Assembly: GCA_916700875.1 (NCBI GenBank)
Contig: CAKAKS010000031.1
Span: forward strand, 16,645,148 to 16,709,147
Direction: 5' to 3'
Origin: Sebastes aleutianus
Taxonomy: Eukaryota; Chordata; Actinopteri; Perciformes; Sebastidae
Length of the DNA: 64,000 nt
Shown here: one piece after another, positions 40,001 to 52,000 of the stretch
How positions within the stretch are numbered: the first letter of the stretch is position 1
Layout: each line of letters starts with the position of its first letter
Notes under the pieces: model-generated
Seen by the model: only the letters and a program-made list of their open reading frames with translations
Told to the model about the DNA's origin: nothing
The model's database searches: none
Position numbers and translations under genes: made by a program

Positions 40001-43000
40001 GTAAAAACATTTTTTAGCTGTAGGCAAAAGGAGACGTGGCTAATGAGGTTCAAACAAACCACTGACTGGACCTTCTGAAAACAGAACTCTTGGCAACAAA
40101 CAGAAATAAACAGACGTGGTAAGAATGTACACCACATTGGAAGTAGATCAATCCTTAATTAAGAGAAAGTAATGTACAATGAAAGAGGGAAAGAGGAGAA
40201 ACAGCCTGAGGTATGTGTGTGTCCAGCTGTGTATTGAAAACGTTTCAATTCAGAATCTGTGTGTCATCTGATCGGCTATTGTGATCGGCCTTTATAGAGA
40301 CCTCTTTAGAACGAATATCAGCCGATTGATTGGAGCACCCTGTAGAACTGGTCTGACAATGACCAAACAGCTCTCCTTATGGAGAATCTGCACCTTCTAA
40401 ATGTGCATGAATGAGTTTAGGTTTGTGATTCAGTTATCACCTAGAGTGCTAAATGCTTAGGATCTAAAAATACACCAATAAAACAGACCGTGTTTCATTG
40501 ATGTGCAAACAGTATACTTCTTACTATATGTCCGTAACAAAACAGCATACTGACCCAGGTTGTACCAGACGTCCATTTCTCCGCTCAGCGTTCGAACTTC
40601 AATTATGCTCTGGCCCAGGAAATCATCAGATTCCCTCTTCAGTCGCTGCTTCACCCTCGACTTGATGTCATCATCCTCGTCCCACACACGCACTTTGATC
40701 CGGTCTGAGGAATTGTGGCACTCACTAGCAAAAAACAGAGGAAAAAAACATATAAACTAAAGAATAGTATAACACAGGGTAGAGTTGGTACAGTGTTTAT
40801 GAAGAACAAGCATGAAGCCAATTTCAGACTTTGACTGATGAATCCTACTAAGTGTATGCTCTGCTGTTATATATATATACAGTATATATATATACATACT
40901 GTATATATATATATATATACATACTGTATATATATATTTTTATATATATATATATATATATATACTGTAAGAAAAGTTTTACATTTACAAAAACATTTTA
41001 TAACCAGGTGACTTACAAGTGGTACTTCTCCTCCCAGACAGGATTGAGGTTGCCATAAATGGTCTTGGTCCTCTTCTTGGTCTTGCCCACCTGAACGGTG
41101 ACATATGGATCACTGGATCCTGTCTTGTCCTTTGCCTGAAGTCCTTGGGCACAAACGACTATCGCGATGACGGAGAAAAAAAAAGACATGAGGAACAACC
41201 GTTGAGAATCCATGTCTTACCACTGAGAATAACGCTGAGGAGTAAACTTTAACTTTAGTGGTTAAATTCATCAATCTTCTGTCAATTCTGATCAGTGAGA
41301 GATCACCTGTGATGGTGATCTTGGCTGACCACTTTGAGGTGCCATCCAGTACGCTCTGCTTGATGGTCTTCATCTGCTGCGCATGGATGGCTTTGCTGAT
41401 GATAAACACTTCCCTAATAAGTTCAAAGACTTCTGGTTTGTTCCTTTCTCTGATCTTCATTCTGTCCTTCATGGCCATGATGATATTCTGAGTCCGGTCT
41501 TCAGCTCCATGCTTAGAGCTCTTCTCTGCAGCACCTATACATTTAACAAAAATGTATACAGAGTAAATACATAAAAACTGGCATTACCACCTCGCGGTTG
41601 TATGCCTTCACCAACCAGTCAAGTTGCAGTTTACATCCATGTCTGACCAAAATGTCATGTCAATGCCTCATTATTTTATCCTATTAGACAGGTGTGTGAA
41701 ATTGTCATAATTAGCAATTGAATTCTGGAGATATGGACAAAACCATGGTTTGTGAGGTCACAGTGACATTGGCCTTTGACCTTTGCCCACTGAAATCAAA
41801 ATCAGTTTGTCCATGAGTCCAAGTGGACGTCTGAGCCAAATTTTAAGAAATTCAATACATACTGTCAACGGAAGAACGTACGTACGGATAACCTGAAAAC
41901 ATAATGTCTCCGGTCCCGGCTGTTGCTGGCGCAGAGGCATAAAAAATACTGTGTACTGGTAGTAGTGCATGTGACGTTTAATTGTTTTCTGGGCAGTACT
42001 CACGCTGTAGACAGTCAGCATTCAGCAGCTCTTGGCACTTCTCATGGCACTTCACCCCACACTCAGAGCAACGCATGCCTTGGCGGGCTATTCCCCACAG
42101 CAGCCCCTCACACTCATAGCAGTAAGTGGGCGTAGTGGCAGTCCACACCTCGAAGTTATGTGGTGTAGTGCAGGATATGGGGTAGATGAGAGCCTGCAGG
42201 GTCTTCTTGTACACATGGTTTTTCTACAGAAGGGAGACATTTTTTTTTAAATGCATGAAATTTGACCACCATAAAAGCACTGAAGCACAATATTTTTTGT
42301 GGAATTGATGATTCCATAATGAAGGCAAAGGAAGTTTAAAGAGGACCTATTATGCTCATTTTCAGGTGCATATTTGTATTTGGGGTTTCCACTAGACCAT
42401 GTTTACATGCTTTAATGCTCAAAAACAGCTTTACTTTTCTCATACCGTCTGTGCTGCAGCACCTTTTTTCACCCTCTGTCTGAAACGCTCTGTTTGAAAA
42501 GCCCAGTCTTCTCTGATTGGTCAGCTGGCCCACTGTTGTGATTGGTCAACCGGACTAAACTCTTCGGACTCTACTCCAGCTCCTCTCTAACTAGCTTTGT
42601 TTGAAGGCGTGCCAAACTAGTCGCTAGGCAGGTATTATGCAAATGTGTTACTTGGTGACATCACCACGTTACGGAAGAAAAGGCAGGACTTCAGGCCAGG
42701 CGTTTCAGGCAGTTCAGGAACTCCCTTTGGCGTGGACTTTGGGCTTTGTACTTTGCAGACCTTTTACATGCACAAAAAACTATACAACACACTAAAGAAA
42801 AAGGGGAAAAGCACAAAAGCATAATAGATCCTCTTTACGGTGTTTTACTCACCAGCTCCTCATCCTTGATTGAGGATCGTGCAGCCATGGCAGATGCGAT
42901 CCCTGCCTTCCTGGCTTGGACGAGAGACTGAACAACATGCCACAAAGGAAATTTTAGCTGAGTTAGTATTTATTAAATGCATATACAACCCACAACCAAG

Positions 43001-46000
43001 CACACAATATTACTATAACAATGAAGGGCAGTATGGTTAAAAGGGTGGCGGGGGTTGTTGTAAGGGTGGTGAGTAGGGTTATTATTTTTCCCACTGATGA
43101 ATTCTTACCAGATGATCAGAAAACCCGTGTGAGTATTATTAGTTTTCAGCAACGAGTGAAGAGGAGATTACTAAAAATGATTAAGTTATACAACTATCAA
43201 CACTATAAAACAATACCAGACCATCTGCCACACAATCATTGTAGTGTTAGTAGTGTATTCTACCCTTGCCCCTTTATTATTTGTGGCTCAGCAGGTGAAG
43301 AAAAACACAAACCAAAAGGTGGGGGAATGATTATTGATCATATATTTCAATGATACTATCAAGTAGGAAGAAAAGCTACCCATGACCAAGAGGATGCATG
43401 CAAAATGTTTTAATTTGTATTAAACAAGAGGTTTGCGATCAAAGTGATCAACATGCTATTGATATACATGTTTGAGGCAACTACTGTTTTTATTTGTCCT
43501 ACTTGATATTTTGTACTTTAGTAGGAAAGGGAGTGGCAACTGGGATCTATTAACTTACCATAGCCTGACCAAGGAGAGTGAATGCATTCAAGAGAGTTGT
43601 GGGGAATAGTTTTGGGTTTAAGAGAGGAGGGGAGAGAGAAATTAGCAGGCTGATTTCATATTTGTCTCCATTTGTTGATAACAATCTCATCCCAAATTCA
43701 GCTCAAAAGTTAAAAGAACTGTAACGTCCGTGGTAGTCTCACAAATAGAAAGACGTACACTAACAAAGAAAGAACATAAACAAAGGATGACATATGACGT
43801 ACAGTACATATAGCGAAGGAATGACAAGTTAGTACTGACCACATCGCTGACCAAGGGGATAGGCTTCTTTTTACGCAGGTCTGGCATGCTGTCAATTCCA
43901 TACAGACCAGATCCGCCACTACGCACCAACAAAAATAGAACAAAAGTGAATAAAAAGTCCTCACATACAATAACACAGCAGGACATTTCACCGTAATCAT
44001 AATGATCAAATGATCATAGTCACAATAGCATTAAAATGCTAGTTTATTGCTACATACATGTATTACTAACTAGAATTACAGCCTTGCGGTTGTATGCCTC
44101 TGCCAACCAGTCAAGCTGCAGTTTACATCCATGTCTGTCCAAAATGTCACCACTTCATTATTTTATCCTATTAGACATTTGTGTGAAATTATCAGAATTA
44201 GCACATGAATTCTTGAGATATGGCCAAAAATGTGTTTGTGAGGTAACAGTGACCTTAACCTTTGACATTTGACCACCAAAATCTAGTCAGTTCATCCTTG
44301 AGTTCAAGTGGACGTTTGTGCCAAATTTGAAGAAATTCACTCAAGGCATTCCTGAGATATCACAACAATGGGATGGACGTAAGGTCAGAGTGACCTTGAC
44401 TTTTGACTTTTGACCACCAGAATCTAGTCAGTTCATCCTTGAGTCCAAGTAGATGCTTGTGCCAAATTTGAAGAAATTCCCTCCAGGCATTCTTGAGTAA
44501 TTGCGAATGGGCCGGAAGTACATACGGAAGTACGTACGTTCGGTCCATTCTCGTAAACAACCCGAAAACATAATGACTCTGGACACAGCTGTCGCTGGTG
44601 CAGAGGCGTAATAATTAAAATGTCCAAAAAATTATACTTAAAACATCAAATGTAGGTGTTGTTAACTATATATGACTTACCCTGGTTTGACCCAGGCTTG
44701 CCTCGCATTGGGTTCTTCATCTTGAACCTAGAAGATTTAAAATGTGAAAAATGAAGGCTCAAACATAACAGTATATTATGAGAAGAGGAAAGTTGGAATA
44801 ATGGAAAGTTACATTTGGTTGAGTTTCACCTCTTTGATGTTACAGAACATGCAAAGTCAAATAAAAGATAAGTGATGATGCCTTTAAAACAAGATCAAAT
44901 AAATGTAAGCTGAACTCTTTAATTGTAAAAGATGTTATGTGAAATGAAATGGTGGACCAACATTATGTAGATACAAAACCAGTGTCAAGATGCAAGTAAA
45001 ATTTATTTGCCCACAGACTGCTTTAGGAGACACCCCAGATAATTTAGAAGAGGTGGATCAAATATTTGCAGGGATTTCACAAAACCACCAACATTATGAC
45101 GGGGGGGCTATACATGTACACAAGTTATTTTACTTTTTCCTCAAAGGTACAGTCTTTCATCTGTGTCTGTACATCCGTCTCTCAGATGACAGAAGTTGAA
45201 AGTGGCGATTCCTCTGGGGTTAGCTCTCGCAGTGCGAGTTTCTGATATTGTTTGAAAAACTTCTAGGGAAAACATAAAGCAGCTGCACTAACACTAGCAC
45301 TAGAAACAGAACTGGGGAATCATACTGAGACATTATGCTTTGGAGTGCACACAAGCATTCCCTTTGACAAAGATAAGTAATGGAGAAAGAAATAAAAACA
45401 AATATCCCACAACAATCACAATCAATAGAAACAATAGCTTAAATGTGGAGCTAATGTTTTGTGAGTAACCTGATTATCTTCTCTCCCACACTCTGCAAAG
45501 AAAGAAAGAAAAAAAAAAACAGGATTAGAAATTGTGTGGAGTAGCCATAGTTGACCAAACTGTTGATTTAAAGAGACCCAACCAATCAATTAATGACTCA
45601 CAAATCAATACGTGTTTATAAATTATGCCTGTATAATGCTACAAACATTTAATCCCAATGCAATATATGTACATTTAATTAGATCAGTGCACGCTTTAAG
45701 ATGTATTTTTTGCTGTTATTACCGGGCTTGCCAGTGATTAAAGTCAAAGAAAATCCTTGCATTTACCTGGAATAAACTCGTCTTGAGACTGGGATCCTTG
45801 AGATCCTTGAGATCCTTGAGATCCTTGAGATCCTTGAGAGCCATGGGACCCATGGGACCCCTGGGACTCCTGAGCAGATTTGGATAGTCTATGACGGGTT
45901 TGCCTCTTTTCCCTCAGAATCCGCTGGAAATTAGCGATACGCTCTTTGTGACTGGCATCCGTAGGCTTTTCTTCTTTTACCTCGTCAAGAACGTGGTTTT

Positions 46001-49000
46001 CCCTAATTGGACTTAACCGCACCTCATCTGTACTAAGCACTGGGCCTTGTGGACTCTCGTCTTGCCTTGCCGGAGAATGGTCTGGTGTTAAGTCAAGGTT
46101 GGACAGTTCCCCATCTGTTGGACATTCTCCTTTGTCTTGTGAAATCTCTACAGAGTGATACTCAGTTGGGGTGCAGGGAGAGTGGCTTGCTTCATGGGGG
46201 GATGCTTGAAGGGACATGTTCTCATGTGTCTCACCGCAATCCACGTAGACCGAAGCTTCACTCTCCTCCTTTGGAGTGCCAAATTGAGTGTGATTCTCTG
46301 TCAGACTAACTTCTCCCTCTGTAAAGTCCGTACTGCTCTGCTCCTCCTTGGGTTCAATGACTTGTCTGACAGGGGATGGAGATGCCTCAGACTCACTATC
46401 GTCTTCAACACCATCAAGGTTGGATCCTTCCAACTTTTTCAAAGCCCCTTTCAAAGCTGACCTGAAAGTGAGTACGGCCTTGCTAAAAGGTGTTACGTCA
46501 AAACCTACATTGGAGGCCTTGGCTGCACTATCAGGATCTATTTCAGAGGACTTTTGTGACAAAGATTCTCCTGCTTCATCCCTGGAGATACTGTGATCTG
46601 TCCACTCCCTGTCCAAACTGTCAGTAGACCCCAAATCAAGGGTGTCACCAGAAGATGGACAGTCATCGCATAGTGAATGTGGCTCCAGGTACCCATCATC
46701 ACAGTCTGTCAACAGCACGGTGGAGCAACTCAGACTCCTGGAGGGCTCACTACACAGTTCATTTGCACAAGCATCCATGGTGTGGTAACCAGAACTACGC
46801 GAGTACGGGCAGTTTGCTGAACAGTCGCACTCCAAGTTTTCTTCCTCGGTTTGTAGTCTTTGGGGCCTCCAGTCCACCATACTGGAAGAACTCGAAGGAG
46901 AGTTGTAATTATGTCCAAACAGCAATGACAGATGCTCAGAGCTGTTGTGTGAAGATTGACCCGGTGTGCTGCTTTGTGTCTCCTCTGTGGCACACCTGTC
47001 CCAAACACCAAGACAATTCTCCAACTCTTCTCCGCTGTTTGCAGAAGAGCAGATGTCCTCCTCGCTCCAACCTCCTCCACTTATACTGTGCTGCATATCA
47101 ACAGAAGGCCACCTGTTATATTCTGTGTCACCAGAGAGAAAGCTTGCTTCTGACAAAGAGCTGGTGCTTTGGTAGTCATGGCCACGATGAAGCTCCATGT
47201 AGCAGGGGTCAGGTTTTGTAGGGCCTAGCATGTGCATGTTTGAATACTGCTTTGAGTTCTTGTGGTCTGTTTGCTGGTCTGATTGGAGAGTGACTCTATC
47301 AACATGCCATTGTTTGGGTAATCTGTGAGATGGAATGCACCCTGAATCTTTTCCACAATCTTTGCGATCCAACGGTGGACTGGTGCCTGTCCCTTGAAGA
47401 GATGTGATGGCATTCTGTCTACCCAGGCTTCCTCGCCTGATGCGGGAAGTTTGAGGAACAGGACTAGGATGAGGTGCAGCTGAAGCCCCAGAATACATCT
47501 CACCTATTTCACTGAGCACTGCATCGACACAACACGATACTTCATCCACCGAGCCTCGCACAGATGTTAGATACTGCCTCAGGTCTGAAATTTCCTCCTG
47601 GATCTTGTTGATGCCTTTCAGCTCTTTTAGGATATGTTCCACTATGTTACTAGAGCCTTGCTCTCCGTCCTCGTCCCCCATCTCCTTTTTCTCTTCTTCA
47701 TTTGTGATCTTTTCAATAAGCATGGGTATAGTATCCTCCACAATCCCAATGCCATCCTGGCAATCAGAACTGCTGTGGTCCGCTTTGGCGCAGGTAGTGT
47801 CCACCGATGACAGGTCATGAAGGGAGTTATCCTCTGGCCCCTGCAGGCACTTTTGCAGCTTCCTGCGCAGGCTTCGTCCCACTTTGGGGCTCTGTGATCT
47901 CCTCTCCTGCAGGTCTCGCCTCTTGGGCGAGAGTGGGAGTACCTCTGATTTGTAGGGTTCATCCTGTCCACTGAGGTGTCCTCTAGGGAGCATCCCTGAG
48001 AAGTGGCACTCTTGATCATCAGTTGTCCCCACAGATGTACAAACCACTGCCTCAGTGTCTCCTCCTCAGGGTGGTGTAAGCATAAGCCAACATCTTAAAC
48101 TTCAAATGAGTGAGTGCCTGTACCACGACTGACAAAAACAATTGTTATTTAGTTGGCAAAGCAGTGAAAACTCCAAGCACTGATCCATATTTGAAATGCA
48201 TTTTCTCAGTTATCAAATTCAAATTTCTCATTTTAATTACACTAAGGGAAGTGGAATGAAACTCAAATAAATAGTACTGAATAAACTTACTGGAATTTCT
48301 TCAATATTAATTGTATTATTATATTATAATATTTTAGGACCAACAGACCAGTTATGAGGGTAAAACAAGAAGTCATTATAACCTCTGACATTGTGATTAC
48401 TTGGTACTTATGTTTCAACAGTCAACAAATTATGTCTATAAATGTAATTGATGAAATTTGAGGTCACATTGAAAGACTACACTACTCAGTACAATATAGA
48501 AGTAGGATAGACAGTGTCTATAACTGACCTCCTCTCAGTCAGAGTAGCAACTTGCAGAATGAACAACATGCAGCTGCTTACATCTCTGTAATTACTGTAG
48601 GATGCTTTGGAAAGGCAGCTCGGTAATTAGATGACAGGTCAATTCTTTCCTCTAAGGCCATGTCATTCTTTCACACCCATACCAGCTGCAAGGCTTGATA
48701 CTGTAGCTCAGACCCATTGCCTACAGTGTATACACTAAAGGGATTATTGCATACCCCCAAAATGCAACATAAATCTTTCTGATGGCATAACATTATCCAG
48801 GAATGTACGTAGTCTAAATGTGCATCATAATTCATTTCTGCATTGGAAACAGTTTTGTTTACCAAAAGGAAATGGCACAATGTCTAACATGCTCCTTCCA
48901 TTTAGTCATAGTGTACAGCTCAGTGATATCATCTTTGTCCACTGAGCATCACCATTTAGACAATCAGATCAGGAATTTAGAAAATCCTATGATTGTAATG

Positions 49001-52000
49001 GTGCCATGGACAATTCCTGTTGACCGCCCCTAAATATCACACAGAGACAGGTATAGATACTGCTGGACACAGTAGGATTAGTTAGAACTAGTGAATATGA
49101 GGCACTTTGGGAGTTTCTTGACACTTTAACTTGTCGACTGTTCATAACACAGAGAACATATAAAGTGAACTGCTAATCTCTCATTTGTTTCTTTGGATGC
49201 TTTATCTCTATAACTAAAAATAGGGCTATAGCCTTAGCAACGTCTCTACAAATGCTCTGACATAAAGGCTTTAATTACAGCCTTAAATAAAACACACAGA
49301 CGCACAATATCTAGCTAGCTCTCACTATGGCTTAAGAAGGATCCATGCTGATTTCTAGGCATTTTTTGCCACTATTTGAATAACCAAGCTGAATATAATT
49401 ATTTTGTAAATGTATTTAATAAGATAACAACATAACTATGATGTGCCTTAGCTTTCATTTTGGTCGGTGGCTTCCCTATTTCACTAAGTAAATCATTCCA
49501 AAGACTGTATAGTTGGTAACTACATTAACCCAACCCTGCACTGGAGGGCTCCAATAAGCACTTGAGCACTGAAGGTGTGTGTTAGCCTGATAAGGATTCG
49601 GTAGGCAGAAAAGTATAATCAAGCCTATAAGAATAGAATGTTTCCTATTGCTGCTGGCATTTAAATTAAGCTGATGAGTGTATTGGCGAAATGGAATTAG
49701 ACTATCCGAAATTAACTGGGAGCATTATTGCTTTCCATTAAAATAGCCTGTATAAATGTCATTTCTGATTAATAAATACAAACAGGAATATCTGGCTTAA
49801 ATACATTTGTTGTATAACACATTATCTACCAGATAATAACATTTTGCTTCATTTCTGAGGGCCACTGGCTCTTTTTACAGACAGCCATAATTTGCTATGG
49901 GTGCACGCTAATAGTCAGTGATATATTAGTTACCTGTCCAGGATAAAGACATGTTTAGATGCCGTTGGTGTCAGGCCAATTTTCCAGGAAAGTCATAGTA
50001 ACAGCTGCACCAATTTATTTTCTCTCCTTACTAACTGGTCTGTGGCCTGAATGAAAAATTATATATAAATATATTTCTTATGAAGTTTTTAAGTTGACTT
50101 CTCAGCAAAGAAATCATTTGCTATTAAAATAGCAAACTGAAACAAGCTGAAATTCTGTTGTTTCTGTAGAAGTACTATGATACATCAGATCTTAACTATG
50201 TACATTAGCCAAGCATAAGTTTTGTACAGTATAAAATGCATTACCGTGTATTATTTAATTAAAGTCTACACAAACTTGAGACTAAGTGCTTTAAAACAAA
50301 AAAATATATTGAAATGTAAGCCTTACCTTATGGGACAAATTATTATCAAGAACAACCTGTAGATATCATCTTGCAAGATCCATTAAATCGGCACGAGAGG
50401 TCGCACAGCAGATCAGTAAAGATAACTTCCCCGTCTTTCTTCAAAATGTATCCCCAGGTGTATTATTGAATGTCTTGCTCTGCCTCAATCAAACCAGCAG
50501 ATCTCCTTTAACTGACAGAGATGCAGAAGTGCTGAGTCCCTGATTTCAACCACTTGAACGGCAAGCGCGACAGTAGTAGACCGCGATCACACAGCAGTTC
50601 ACTCTCGGTTAAGTAGCCATCCCTACTCCCCTCCCAGCTCCCACCCTCTTGCATGCTTCCTCTGCTCTCTCTCCTTCTGTCCTCTGGCAATGTATTCCAG
50701 CACAAAGCTAATCTGAGGCTGTGAGACTGCCAGCTCTCAGTCACATTCACTCTTTTTTTGTGTTTCCACATCTGCCAGCTGCTGATTTTTCCTGATTTTT
50801 CTCTTTCTATTCATAAAAAAAGCGGCATCCCCGATAAACATAGTACCACCGGTTTCCCTGCACTTCCCTGCTTACTTTTACATTGTTAATTGAAAATTGT
50901 AAAGAGGAAGGAATTTATTTTCAAAGATTGCAGCTCAGTCATATCAAATATGGGTATTGAAATTGATACTGGAAATGGGTCTGGCAGCCAGCTCCACTTC
51001 CTGCTCTACTGTACATTTGCCCCTGTGTGCCAAACATTTTCGAGGAAACTGTAAACACCGCACACATTTCATCTAATTTTATTCTCTGGTGTTTTGCAGT
51101 GTCTTATTATGCTGGTCACTGCTAGACAGATTAACAACCAATTCTAATTCATTACAGTCTTTTCAGCATTCAGACATGTGTCCTAAGTGTTTCCCTTCAT
51201 CCTGTAATAAATGGCACTTAAGACAGCTTTCACCTTGCTTTCTAGTTATACTCATGTCTTCAATCAGCCATCATTTACAGTACATGTTCATCTCAACCAG
51301 TCCATGCAAACCAATCACTATAATGGAGCCTATATGAGCTACTCCTTTACTGCTGTGCCATAAAAAAGCTTAATCAAGGGGATGGGGATGGGGACGACGC
51401 TACATGCCATCTGATTCTGACATCAAAAGCCAAATATAACATGATAGAGATCAAAACAATGTCATATGGTTTTCTACACTTTTTTTATCAAAGTGTATTT
51501 TTTTTTTGAAAAATGAGGGGCTCCAAATGGTACAAATTATCATCTATTATTCAGGATGTTAACACCTTTGTCTGAAAATTATACAGTAAACATAAATGTG
51601 AAATGATTAAGGGATAAACAGTTCTTGCATGATGCAATTGCCACATCTCCTCAATCTCTTACGGTACATCCTTCCCTCTCGTTAGATCGTTCAAATGTTG
51701 GCACAAGTAAGCAGACTATTATTTTTGTCACACCCAAGGGATGAGATGGTGGGTAATATAAATGAGAAGAAGAGAAACTTTGCTGTGAGCAATCCTCATT
51801 CTTTTGTTGGTTGTTGGCCCTGGACCAAGGATTTTGGTTCAACATGTATTTCCTTAAAAAAAAAACTTGTTTTCACATATTCTGACCTTAAAGTAAATAT
51901 GACATAAAGTGACAAATGTGTCAAACGGCGTAGTCACCATTCACAGTAGAACATGAGGACTGGCATGAGTGAACCATCTATTAATGCAAATTATAGGTCC

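Noticed and set aside
40852..41058. Tyr/Ile-rich plus-strand frame
   Set aside because: It is the translation of an AT microsatellite.
46655..47221. Plus-strand open frame of 188 codons
   Set aside because: It is antisense to the brain-type unc13b exon, whose coding identity is clear. No domain is seen in the plus-strand translation.
48045..48047. GTG at 48047 as the start of the 767-codon frame
   Set aside because: Vertebrate genes rarely start at GTG, and an in-frame TGA lies shortly upstream with splice acceptors between. The exon more likely starts by splicing, with the first ATG at 47991-47993.
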